Source: Mantis religiosa (lineage: Eukaryota; Arthropoda; Insecta; Mantodea; Mantidae). Taken from it: 64,000 nucleotides of DNA. This document shows positions 11,198-20,999 of the stretch, piece after piece; position 1 is the stretch's first letter, and each line of letters begins with the position of its first letter. A model generated the notes under the pieces. The model saw only the letters and a list, made by a program, of their open reading frames with translations. It did not search any database and was not told the origin of the DNA. Made by a program: the position numbers and the translations under genes. The DNA is taken from contig JAUKNK010000147.1 in assembly GCA_030765055.1 (NCBI GenBank), forward strand, positions 2,820,001 to 2,884,000, in the 5' to 3' direction.

Positions 11198-13015
11198 CGA
11201 GTGCCTATCAACAAAGACGGAGACTGATTTCTTTCACAGATATTAATTGTTGTGATTCAATGTTTACATGATTTTTTAAAGTAGATCCCTCCTACTTAAA
11301 TGCGCTTTATAGCGTCTCTGCCAGTCCTTGAACAGATACTGCAGACCATTCTTTGTCAGGTCTTTGAGAATCCCTCACTTTTCTTGAGTACTGCTTCAGA
11401 GTTCTCAAATAAAATACCCCTAAGCTATGCCTTTAGTGATGGGTATAAAAATGTCACAGGGGCAACATCGGGGACTTAAGGTGGATGTGGCACAAAGGTA
11501 ATGTTGAATCAAGCCAGAAACTGCATGACTTGATTTGCGACGTGAGCCCGTGTATTGTCATGGTGAAGTCGCCACCCAGTCCGAGAGAGCCCTGGTCATT
11601 TCTTTGCAATGTTCTTCCTCAGTGTAGCCAATACTGACGTGTAGTATACTGCTGTAGCAGTAGTGTGAGGAGGAACTGCTTGATGGTAAATCATTATGAA
11701 GTCGCCACCCAGTCCGAGAGAGCTCTAGTCGTTTGTTTGTAATGTGCTTTCTCAGTGTAACCAATACTGACGTGTAGTATGCTGCTGTAAGAGTAATGTG
11801 AGGTGTAAATGCATGCTGGTAAATCATAATGAAGTCGCCACCCAGTCGGAGAAAGCTCTGGTCATTTTTTTGCAATATTCTTCCTCAGTGTAGCCAATAC
11901 TGACGTGTAGTATGCTGCTGTAAGACTAATGTGAGGGGTAACTGCATGCTGGTAAATCATAATGAAGTCGCCACCCAGTCGGAGAATACTCTGGTCATTT
12001 CTTTGCAATGTTCTTCCTCAGTGTAGCCAATACTGACGTGTAGTATGCTGCTGTAGCAGTAGTGTGAGGAGGAACTGCCTCTGGTAAATCATTATGAAGT
12101 CGCTACCCAGTCCGAGAAAGCTCTAGTCGTTTCTTTGTAATGTGCTTTCTCAGTATAACCAATACTGACGTGTAGTATGCTGCTGTAAGACTAATGTGAG
12201 GGGTAACTGCATGCTGGTAAATCATAATGAAGTCGCCAGCCAGTCCGATAAGGCTCTGGTCGTTTCTTTGAAATGTTCTTTCTCAGTGTAGCTAATATGG
12301 ACGTGTAGTATGCTGCTGTAGCAGTAGTGTGAGGAGGAACTACTTTCTGGAAAATCACTATGAAGTCGCCTGCCAGTCCGAGAAAGCTCTGGTCGTTACT
12401 TTGTAATGTGGTTTTTCAGTGTAACCAATACTGACGTGTAGTATGCTGCTGTAAGGGTAATGTGAGGGGTATCTGCATGCTGGTAAATCATAATGAAGTC
12501 GCCACCCAGTCCGAGAAAGCTCTGGTCGTTTCTTTGCAATGTTCTTCCTCAGTGTAGCCAATACTGACGTGTAGTAAGCTACTGTAGCAGTAGTGTGAGG
12601 GGGAACTGCACGCTGGTAAATCATTCCATTACAGTCAGAAATTTTGATCCCCATCACTTTCCCTGCAGATGGAACAACTGTTGCCTTTTTTTGGTGTTGG
12701 AGAACCTGGCAATTTCCACACGGTGCTGGCTTGTTTTACTTCACGATCATGATGATGCAGCCATGATTCATCACCGCTGATAATCGATTTTAGAAATGCA
12801 TCCCATCCATGAAGCAGTACTCAAGAAATTTGAGGCGATTCTCAAAGACCTGACACAGAATGGTCTGCAGCACGTGTTCAAGGTCTGGCAGAGACGCTAT
12901 AAAATGTACACTGATGTAGTAGGAGACGATTCTGAAAAAGATCATGTAAACAATGAATTGAAGTAATAAACATCTTGGGAATAAATGAGTCTCAGTCTTT
13001 GTTAATCAGCCCTCG
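11198..13015 (-). mobile_element. Mariner B with symmetric ends and internal tandem expansion
   Basis: Outer ends are inverted (near ACAAAGACTGAGACT) and the right end is followed by TA at 13,016-13,017. Roughly 190-215 bp at each end (11,215-11,405 and 12,810-13,015) are inverted copies of one another. Both contain the block GCGTCTCTGCCAG plus CTTGAACA and CAGACCATTCT, which looks like mariner 3'-end sequence, so the expected 5' (helix-turn-helix) end is missing. On the minus strand, 12,660-12,800 encodes the first catalytic-Asp region in degenerate form. The segment ahead of the second catalytic Asp is amplified in tandem (next entry). It cannot encode a transposase. Confidence 0.75.
11565..12627 (-). 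repeat. Eight tandem units of about 133 bp inside mariner B
   Basis: Units start at the GAAGTCGCC motif at about 11,565, 11,698, 11,832, 11,964, 12,096, 12,229, 12,362 and 12,495, so period is 132-134 bp. Each unit, read on the minus strand, encodes the mariner segment with AYYTSVLATLRKNIAKKRPE and ends near TGWRLHYD. Because 133 is not a multiple of 3, the reading frame changes at every unit. Units of two slightly different types seem to alternate (those with GTAGCAGTAGTGTGAGGAGG and those with GTAAGACTAATGTGAGGGG), which suggests expansion by dimers. Confidence 0.9.
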
Positions 13016-13017
13016 TA

Positions 13018-13681
13018 CCAGCTGGAGAAAATAGACTGAGCAGAAAAACTTATGCGAACGTATTATGAATGTTACTTACTGTGGCTTTGCTGTTGACGTA
13101 GGAGAGGACCTGTCCTCTGTGGGAGTGGCTACAACTTCTGGAGGAGCCACTTGTCTTGTTGGGCCAAGTTTAGTCACTGCAACAACAGAAAACATGCTCA
13201 ATGTTGATACCACAATTATTCACTTAGAACAAAATATATTCAACAAATAAGCCCAATAAATAATAATTATCCTACATTAAAATCAATGCATCGCATAAGA
13301 AGTACGATTTACGAGACATTAGCCAAGAAGTTACTTGTTAGGACAAGTATTTACTACGTCAGTGTAGCTAATGTAAGTAGTCATTTCTGTGAATACAGTC
13401 AACAATAAATCCACTAAATTATGGTTAGGGTAATCAGAACCGTGTTCCTTCATAAATCACAGCGTTGCACACAAATAAACACTACTGAAAAATAGGAAGG
13501 AGAAACACTTCTTAGAATTTAGCAACTCACAGAGCAAAAGCGATGTTTCAGTTACAAAAACTGATGATTTGACAACCATGTAGCAACTTTGGGATTGTAG
13601 TTACAAAGTAGGTGAGAGTTAGGTTACCAAAAGGGTATCTGTTTCTAAAATCTTGTGTTACTGTATATACGGATTGCAATA
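13018..13681. other. No recognisable gene or repeat
   Basis: No coding motif is seen; short open frames only. Confidence 0.45.
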
Positions 13682-15176
13682 CTGTTCGAGGTACCTCCAG
13701 AAAGTAAGTCCTGTTTGGTAATAAAATTAAATTGTGTACAGACACAGAAAAACTATTTATTGCAAAAAAATTCTACATATCTTAAACTACTTTTCCACAA
13801 AACTGCCAAAAGTTTGCAGTTATTTTTCATAGCGTGGCAGAAGTTTTTTAATACCTTCTTCATAGATGTTTGCCGCCTGTGTCTTCAACCAGTTGTAATC
13901 ATTTTCTTTCAGTTCTTCATCATTGTTGTAATGTTGACCGCCACGGAAAGATCTTCTTCTCCTTCTTTTTATTCTTTTTCTTCTTCTTCTCCTACCACCA
14001 TGGAATAGGTTATAGCCTGCTCCGGTCTCACATCGATCCATCGTTTCCTAGGTCGTCCTATTGATCTTCGACATTTCGGTTTATATTCCATTATTATTTT
14101 AGGGATTCTATCTGGAGTCATTCTTCCTAAATGTTGGGGCCAATTTTCTCTATATTCCATTAATTTTAATAAAACATAATTGATGTTTAATTCATTTCTT
14201 ATGTCTTCATTTCTAAGTTGATCTTCCGTTGTACATCCCTTAACAGATTTTAGGAAAGGCATTTCTGCTGCTTTTATTTACTAAAATCTTTGTTTCTTAA
14301 TGTCCATGCCTCGCTTCCATATAGCAAGACAGGGAGTGCCATGACAGAATAAAATTTCAGTTGAGTTTTTCTTCCTGTTTTACCTTTTAGTGTTCTCCTA
14401 ATTGTTCCAGTTACTGCTTGAAACTTAGTTATTTTCTGATTTATATGCTGATACAATTCATAACTTAGGTCGTATCCAAGATACTTCAAATGTGACACTT
14501 GTTCAATAATATTATTATCAATTATAATTTTTGTCCTTACCGGGTATTTGCCGTGGAATGCTATTACCTTGTTTTTTATTTGAAATTTTATTATTATATC
14601 TTTTACTGGTTGTATTCAATTCATACATTGATTTTTGCAGCTTATCCACATTGTCAAAAATTAAAACTACATCATCAGCAAACATTAATATGTTTAACGT
14701 TCTTTGTCCTATATTAATACCACTATTTACTTTAAATTCCACGGAAATATTTATTGCAAAAACAGATGAAAGTTGCTAGGAGCTGGGTCAGGGCTGTACA
14801 GGGGTTGGTCAAACACGTCCCAGCCAAATCCCTGTAGGATGTTTTTTTCATCGCATTTGCAGTCTGTGGTAGTGCATTTTCGTGAAGAAACACAACACCT
14901 TTTGACATCGCAAATTTGCCGATAAATTTCAATTGGTTTCACTTTCCTAGCATTCAGAAAACGAATCACACATCTGATTTCACAAGCGGCGGGATTTTCA
15001 ATCAATTTGAACATTGTAAACAAACACTACAAACCGTACGTGGCTGACAGCGATCTCACAATGGTGTACGTTTCTTCTCCTTGATACAGAACGTCTACCG
15101 CGCATGTGCGGAACTGCGATCGCAGCGCTGCATCGGAGATAAATTGAAAAAGAACTTACTTTCTGGACGCCCCTTG
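13682..15176 (-). mobile_element. Mariner C, internally deleted and split by a LINE
   Basis: Ends carry inverted copies of CCAGAAAGTAAGT; the right end reads ACTTTCTGGACGCCCCTTG then TA (15,177-15,178). The left end is less exact. On the minus strand the N-terminal frame near 15,013 (MFTMFKLIENPAACEIRCVI) runs into a deletion that joins it directly to the C-terminal catalytic region. There HDNA is HEN and YSPDLAPSD is YSPDPAPSN, so both late catalytic Asp residues are changed. A LINE fragment (13,950-14,738) interrupts the C-terminal part. Beyond it the frame resumes with RGGQHYNNDEELKENDYNW, ending near 13,820. Confidence 0.85.
13950..14738 (-). mobile_element. 5'-truncated LINE inserted in mariner C
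   Basis: Flanked by a perfect 9-bp direct repeat CCACGGAAA (13,941-13,949 and 14,739-14,747) that lies in the mariner coding sequence. On the minus strand it encodes the RT motif FADDVVLI, then LLYGSEAWTLRNKDF, and finally a SIGRPRKRWID C-terminal block, with frameshifts between. These blocks are typical of insect RTE/CR1-like non-LTR elements; I do not assign the clade. The 3' end is purine-rich (GAAGAAGAAGAAAAAG) next to the low-coordinate duplication. Only the RT C-terminal half remains, as expected for 5' truncation. Confidence 0.85.
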
Positions 15177-15178
15177 TA

Positions 15179-15780
15179 TTTTACAGTGCTCATTTATTCG
15201 GCAGTCCATGATGCCTAAAGACCACGTTTGAATTATCACATACTGTGATATTGTTTATATAAACGTACTATATGTATCGGAGGCTACCTCTGTCTACTGA
15301 TGTAATTAAGCAGTAAGTAATATCCAGACAATTTATTATAGCTAGCAGTATCTGTGCAAAGAAGCTTACTTTGTAGCAAATTTTATCAGGGAAGTTCACT
15401 GGAGACGAACATACAAAAGAAAATCCCATAGTTTGTAAATCAGTAACAAAGAGAATTTCAAGAATGTTCGATTGAGGGTCAAAGAACTTACGAAAAGCTC
15501 TTAAATGTTCCAGCTATAAGCTGTTTGCTATTGGTTGGTTTGTGTGGAAAGTCATAGCATAAACCAAAATGCAGAAGCAATGCTACCTAAATTAGTTGAA
15601 GGAATGTAACGGAATCCTGCTTAGAGTTGTGATATAAATGCTGTAATAAGTCGAAAACGGAAGATGTACTGTAAGAATACGGATGATTTTAAAGATACCA
15701 ACATAAAGATATATTTTTCATATGGTTTAACGCAAAATGTCACAAATTAAGACCACTTAGCAAGTTTGTGCTCATATATA
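15179..15780. other. No recognisable gene or repeat
   Basis: AT-rich DNA; nothing supportable was seen. Confidence 0.45.
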
Positions 15781-16012
15781 TACACAAATATAATAATTTG
15801 TAACTTAAAACTGCACTTATTTTATAAGGGATGACGATAATTCTTATAAATTCACCAGGATCGCGATTTCATGTAAACTTATACACATCTTCAGCTGGAA
15901 ACAAAGCTGTCGTCATTGGTACAAACGCTAGATAATTACACAAAAATAAAGGTTTTAACCATTATTCATATAAATTTGCTGTTTCCAATAGTTTGACTTA
16001 TAGATTAATAAA
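15781..16012 (-). mobile_element. Penelope-like element 3' fragment
   Basis: The minus strand reads GCTGAAGATGTGTATAAGTT, then TACATGAAATCGCGATCCTG and TTTATAAGAATTAT. It matches the plus-strand 3' end of the Penelope-like element at 18,110-18,190 with few changes. It is oriented opposite to that copy, and the two lie on either side of mariner D. Boundaries are approximate. Confidence 0.65.
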
Positions 16013-16228
16013 TACGAGGGAACACCCAAAAGAAACCGGATTGTTGTCATAAATACTATATTGATGAACCTTTTTACAAAATTACTTCAGTCACCTTCAA
16101 AATGCTCTCCATTACATGCAATGCACTTGACGAGTCCATTTTCCCACTGTTGGAAGCATGTTTGCAACTCTTCAAGTTTGATATTGTTCAGTGCCCTTTG
16201 CAAAGCTGTTTTTATCGCCTCCACATCG

Positions 16229-16825
16229 TCATAACACTCCCATTTTAGCGGTTTTTTTCATTCGTGGAAATAGGAAAATGTTGCACGAAACTAGGTCCGG
16301 CGAATACGGAGCATGGGGAACGACAGACCATCCCTGGAATGCCAAATAGTGGGTCACTCGTAAGGCGGTGTGTATTGGAGCGTTGTCGTGATGCAGAAAC
16401 CAGTCACCTGATCGCCAAAGTTTCGGGCGTTTCCTCCTCACATCATCTCGCAGACGCCTTAAAGCATCCAAGTAAAAGTGCTGGTTAACAGTCTCGCCAG
16501 GGGGTACGAATTCTCGATGCACAATTCCACGAACATCAAAAAAGACAATGATGATCGTCTTCACATTTGAAGTCACTTGCCTTGTTCTTTCCGGTCTGGG
16601 AGAGTTGGAAGTCCTCCACTGTCGTGACACTTGCTTGGTTTCTGGGTCATACCCGTAACACCAACTCTCATCTCCTGTAATGACTTTGTTCAAGAAGTTT
16701 GGATCACGTGCAATCTCTATTTTCAAGTTCTGACACACATTCACGCGGATGCCTTTGTGCTCCTGTGTGAGAAGGGGCGGAACAAATTTAGTAGCAACAA
16801 ATCTCATGTGCAAATCCTCCCTCAA
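16229..16825 (-). pseudogene. Mariner D transposase, catalytic region
   Basis: A 198-codon frame covering the catalytic domain of a mariner-type DDE transposase, the enzyme that cuts and rejoins element ends at TA targets. Visible blocks are TGDESW with the first Asp at residue 52, VFFDVRG at about 94-100, HHDNAP with the second Asp at 147, and YSPDL at 174-178. In active mariners the third Asp lies 35 residues after the second, in a PSD block. Here that position (182) is Asn within VSCNIF, so the triad is broken. The helix-turn-helix half upstream is out of frame. The frame ends early at 16,229, although diverged C-terminal coding continues to about 16,080. Despite the long open frame it is not expected to be active. 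Confidence 0.85.
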
Positions 16826-17110
16826 AATCCGCTGGCACTAGCTCAAACTGATTCCGGTCGCTGCTGAAATTTGGTCCATTGTTAGGCGACGATCCTTGTT
16901 GATCTTTTGGCGGACCTTTTAAATGTTCTGCTCATTTCTCTATGTTAAAGGGCTTCGAGAAGGAGCTTGGTCTTGAACACACGTCTCACCACGTTTAAAG
17001 CGCCCAATCCACTCGAAAACCTGTGTTCGGCTCACAGCGTCCTCCTGGAAAGCTTCCTGAAGCATTTGGTGTGTCTCCGTCGCAGATTTTTAAGCAGGAA
17101 GCAAAATGTC

Positions 17111-17218
17111 ACACACACGCACACACGCACACACACCTTCACGCACGCACGCATGCACGCACGCATGCACGCACGCACGCATGCACGCACGCATGCACGC
17201 ACGCACGCACGCACACAC
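17111..17218. repeat. CA/GCAC/GCAT compound microsatellite in mariner D
   Basis: A (CA)-rich start passes into GCAC and GCAT tetranucleotide repeats. It lies between the terminal repeat and the transposase start and interrupts the 5' part of the mariner. It produces long artefactual His/Thr/Ala/Arg open frames on both strands. Confidence 0.95.
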
Positions 17219-17445
17219 TCTTTGTTCCTTTAAAGTTGCCATAGTGACTTCGCAGAGGTCACCAGGCAATAGTAAGAGAAACACAATACCACACTTGCAC
17301 GTTCAGCTCTACACTGGCGCCGTCTGCACAGCTGTTTCATGTAGGTCTCTACTATCACCATCTAGCGTGAGAACCCTGCACTATATCTACGATTGGCAGC
17401 GCCCTCGGCGTCCGGTTTATTTTGCCCCCCCCCCTCGTATACCTC

Positions 17446-18060
17446 TGAATAAATATGAATTTAATAAAGAATATATACATATTAGTAATGCTGCTTTAAT
17501 TAATGGTTTTAATAAAGACTTTATAAATAAAAAGCTGGAAAATTCAAATATAAAAAAAACTGTAAGTGAAAATACTACTCTTAGAAAAATAAAAGACCAT
17601 TATAATTTAAAGCAATTTACTTTCCATCCTTGGGTTAATAAACACTTTCAAAAATATTTTAAAGAGTTTGGTATAACTTTAGCTCCTCGAAATGAATATA
17701 GTATTAAAAAGTATTCCATTTCTCTATGAAAAATAAATTCCTAATAATAAAAAATCTGGTATTTGTCAGTTTAATTGTTTCCATTGTGATAAAATTTATA
17801 TTGGAAAGACAAAACGTAATTTGGAAGCCAAAACGAAAGAACATTTTCGTAACAGTAAGTATAAACAAACTCATAAATCGGCTGTAACAGGGCAATTTTG
17901 GTCAGCTAACCATGAAATAAGTCCATAAGTTAAATTATTAAAACAATTAAATGATCCGATAGATTTAATGGTTTGGAAGAAGATGTTTATTTTAAAAAAC
18001 AAACATCATGTACTGAATTTTGAAATACCGGCAGTGTATTCTATTTTTAAATTTGTTTAA
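17446..18060 (+). pseudogene. Penelope-like element, RT tail and GIY-YIG endonuclease
   Basis: The frame to 17,729 encodes the connecting region after the RT domain (LKQFTFHPWVNKHFQKYFK). After a stop the frame resumes near 17,755 with SGICQFNCFHC, IYIGKTKRNL and KTKEHFRNSKYK, then NHEIS and KNKHHVLNFEIP. GIC...YIG corresponds to the GIY-YIG motif of the endonuclease domain fused to the RT in Penelope-like elements, with the second Tyr/Ile positions diverged. At least two stops (17,727-17,729 and about 17,926) inactivate it. The RT core is absent, so the copy is 5'-truncated. Mariner D lies directly upstream. Confidence 0.8.
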
Positions 18061-18290
18061 TTTTCAGATTTTGGAAGTACTAACAAGAATATATCAACAT
18101 ATAATGTTAAGTATCGATGACGACAACTGAAGATTTGTATAAGTTTACATGAAATTGTGATCCTGAGGGGTTTATAAGAATTATAATCATTTCTGATAAC
18201 ATAAGCGACGTTTTAAGTTATGAATTTTTATGCTTGTATATATTTCTTTGCTTTACTGTTAATAGTTGCATATTTACGTAATTATTTGTG
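18061..18290 (+). mobile_element. Penelope-like element 3' untranslated end
   Basis: Follows the GIY-YIG frame and contains ACTGAAGATTTG, ATAAGTTTACATGAAATTGT, TTTATAAGAA, shared with the inverted copy at 15.8 kb. The CTGAAGA...GAAA arrangement around a short hairpin is discussed as a hammerhead-like motif. The 3' boundary is not exact. Confidence 0.6.
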
Positions 18291-19233
18291 AGAATATATT
18301 AATACTTGCAATGACATAAACGAAACAGTTTGCTTCAAACTGTTTTATTTTTCACTAAATCGTTAGCTCAATGCTAACGTACAATCAGCACCTCTCTTAT
18401 AAAATAAAATACCTTGACACTTCTGTCCTTTGGCACGCATCGTTTGTGTTGTTCGTAATCTCTCTGACGTGCACAATGGTTCACCTCTTACACGGAGCTA
18501 CACGCCGATTCAGAACACCAATAGTTACAGTAAACCGCTTCGCTGGCCGTCCAGAGTTACCCGTTTCCTCACCAGGAGCCGCAATTACTGGCCTGTGAAT
18601 TGCTTCCTTCACCGTTCCACCTGAGCACGCAAATTGAACGTACCACGATTCTGTGCAGTATTCACTGACTGCTGATTCGTGAAGTACTCCAAGACGCCGC
18701 CTCCTCCCCCACGGAGCTGCACTCACCCAGAAGCTCTAAGCAACGAACACACTGCTATCACTACTACTCCAACACTCACATCATCTTTATATACCTGACG
18801 CCCGCGGGAGATGCTTCTAGAATTATAAGCCTCTCGAATTACGGTCTTTTGGGTAGTAATACTATAGTCCGTCACCTACCTCGTGATGTCAGCTCATGAC
18901 TGGTCTTGAAGATGTGCGTTTCGACCCACCAGCCTTTCTTTACACTTCGACACGTCTCAACAATATTCCTTTAAGTATCATTAGAACGCACCATATGTGC
19001 TGCTAAAAATCTCTCTGATCTAAACACAAGTCAACCTCTAACACGGAGCTATACACCAGTTCTGAACACAACTAGGACATTAACACGCTCCACGGCGTGC
19101 CGAATCCATACCATGGAGTTGAAACTTACGGCACTCAGCTCGAAGTACCAATATACTTGTATTTTCAGAATATGAATGTGCTATAAAAGAAGGCATATTC
19201 ACGTGTATAAAGGTGAAATAAGAAAGCCTTTTT
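18291..19233. other. Unassigned region with internal direct repeat and TATA-like box
   Basis: Two related segments, at 18,477-18,520 (ACACGGAGCTACACGCC) and 19,030-19,075 (ACACGGAGCTATACACC), lie about 550 bp apart in the same orientation. Between them the minus strand has a TATATAAAG box at about 18,786 followed by GC-rich sequence with an 81-codon frame (18,481-18,726). This could be a retroelement LTR or promoter, but I could not define ends or a family. Confidence 0.35.
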
Positions 19234-19466
19234 TGTAATTTAGGTCCTCCAACGTTAAGTCATATCGGAAGATGAATGAAATGGGTGAAATGATGCTCAA
19301 ATGAGTCCGGAGTCCACGGAGTTTAGAGTTACCCGACATTCGTCTATCAGGATAAGGGAAAACCCCGGATAAACCTTATCCAGGTAACTCACTTTAACTG
19401 AGATTGGAACTCGGGACCTCTTGAAGGTAAGGCAGACACGCTACCATCTACGCTACCGAGAGGGGC
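19234..19466 (-). repeat. tRNA-derived SINE, family B
   Basis: A nearly full copy on the minus strand: GCCCCTCTCGGTAGCGTAGA head, GAGGTCCCGAGTTCCAATCTC B-box-like part, then GTTACCTGGATAAGG and a 3' end at CTTAACGTTGGAGGACCTAA. No direct repeat was resolved. Confidence 0.8.
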
Positions 19467-19794
19467 ATGAGAAAACTTGCAACGTTTTTTGGCACTTAGA
19501 AATGCTGACGTTGGCAACCATTCAGTTCATCTAAACGTCAATAAAAAGATTAATTTCACATTTGGCTGTCTCAAATTTTCCAGTACTTATACTTTTATCA
19601 TATGGAAAGGGGATATTCGTTTTCTTCGCAATCTAAAGAAAACTAAATTTCGAAGTCACTGCATAGCGAACAGCTCTTCGAAGGTTTGACTTTCGGTTAA
19701 ACTTACTTCCTTGAGCATGAAACAAGATATGCATTAATTTCTACAAAGCTTATCTCGAATAACAGGAAGGAGGTAAAATAAAGAATAATGAATA

Positions 19795-20262
19795 TATAGT
19801 GCTTAACGCCCGCTTTCACTACATACGGCCCCGCAGGCCGTGGCACTGATGATACATATGATGAACATGCAGCAACGGTACAATGAGATGCATGCCTCGG
19901 TAGCGTAGATGGTAGCGTGTGTGCCTCTCGTTCAAGAGGTCTCAGGTTTGAATCTCGTTTGGGGTGAGCTACCTGGATAAGGTTTCTTCCGGGGTTTCCC
20001 TTATCTTGAAAGACGAATGTCAGGTAGCTGTTAGCTTTTTGCACCCCGGGCTCATTGGAGCATCATTTCACACATTTCAGTCATCGTCCAATAGGACTAA
20101 ACGTTGGAGGAATGCAAATTACATAAAAAGCGGAATGAGATGGCGGGGGAAACAGGAGATACCAGAGAACTCGCCCCTCACTTTGCGGTTGCCTGGTAGC
20201 GAACCCAGACTGCCTTGTTGAGGGTCAAGTGGTATAACCGTTCAGCCACGGCGCGGCCACGG
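19795..20262 (-). repeat. SINE family D, interrupted by SINE-B
   Basis: The minus-strand tRNA-like head is at about 20,180-20,262 (CCGTGGCTGAACGGTTATAC, B-box-like GGTTCGCTACC). The 3' body continues after a gap at 19,795-19,890. The same order is seen uninterrupted at 23,345-23,579. The gap is exactly the SINE-B insertion 19,891-20,133. Confidence 0.75.
19891..20133 (+). repeat. SINE-B inserted into SINE-D
   Basis: Begins CATGCCTCGGTAGCGTAGAT and ends at the GTTGGAGGAATGCAAATTAC body with an A-rich tail. Flanked by a perfect 9-bp duplication AATGAGATG (19,882-19,890 and 20,134-20,142) taken from the SINE-D sequence. This fixes the order of events and shows target-primed retroposition. Confidence 0.9.
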
Positions 20263-20995
20263 AGAAAAAAGAATGTATGATTTGTACAAGAGTGATTCAC
20301 GCGAGTGCACGCATCGCATTTTTAAAATTTAAATTTATGGGGGGATTATAAGTGGGAGGGAGAGAGAGAGAGAGAGGGAGGGAAGAATCTCAGTTGTTAA
20401 TGTAAAAACTGCAGCAGGGCTGCAAGTTCTGATATTTGACGATAAATCTGTTATTCTAATTCCAGTTTTGTTTTTGTTACGTAAATTCGTCCTCTATTAA
20501 CTGTGCTCAGTCATTTATACGGCGATATTTTTATTTTTGAACTAGAAGCCTGTTCTGCTTCGTCTAGTTTATAATTTTGCATTGAACAGCGCAACGACGA
20601 CCGCTAGGCATTATTCCAAACGAATGCGCACCACTTCCCAGTTACAGCTACTGTATCAGCATCTTTACATAAACGTCCACATTGATTAGCTGCTCTACTC
20701 TTTAGTGTTTTCTAAACATATGACAGCTAGTAAAAGGGTATTTTGATTTATCGAGCTCAGTATACATATTTACTATTAAATAACGGCATATATGCATTGC
20801 AAAGTGAGAAAATGAAGCACAATGGTTTTTGTTACTACATAATCAACCAATGCAGGTAAAACATGCATATTGATGCCGAATCCCTGTGTGACGTCACGAT
20901 GACTTGCGGAACCTGCTTACTGCTGACGTATTCGGCTTATAATAATTATTCACACAATAGGAATCAATTGGCGCGAATGTCCAAACGTTAACTCG
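20263..20995. other. No recognisable gene; short GA-rich tract
   Basis: A GA-rich run (GAGAGAGAGAGAGAG) at about 20,357-20,378 is the only repeat noticed. The rest has no motif. Confidence 0.5.
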
Positions 20996-20999
20996 AGCG

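Larger units (their letters stand above)
16015..17437 (-). mobile_element. Mariner D (most complete copy)
   Basis: The element is flanked by TA (16,013-16,014 and 17,438-17,439). Its ends start CGAGGG and carry similar inner sequence (AAACCGGA at the left, TAAACCGGACG on the minus strand at the right). Length is about 1.42 kb, close to a full mariner of about 1.3 kb plus an expanded microsatellite. The minus-strand order is terminal repeat, G/C tract, microsatellite, remains of the N-terminal helix-turn-helix region (about 16,860-17,100) and the catalytic domain. It inserted between oppositely oriented Penelope-like pieces. Confidence 0.85.

Noticed and set aside
11565..12627. CRISPR-like array of direct repeats
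   Set aside because: The 133-bp units are contiguous without unique spacers, encode part of a mariner transposase and sit in eukaryotic DNA.
17023..17284. Long His/Thr/Ala/Arg-rich open frames on both strands
   Set aside because: They are translations of the CA/GCAC/GCAT microsatellite inside mariner D.
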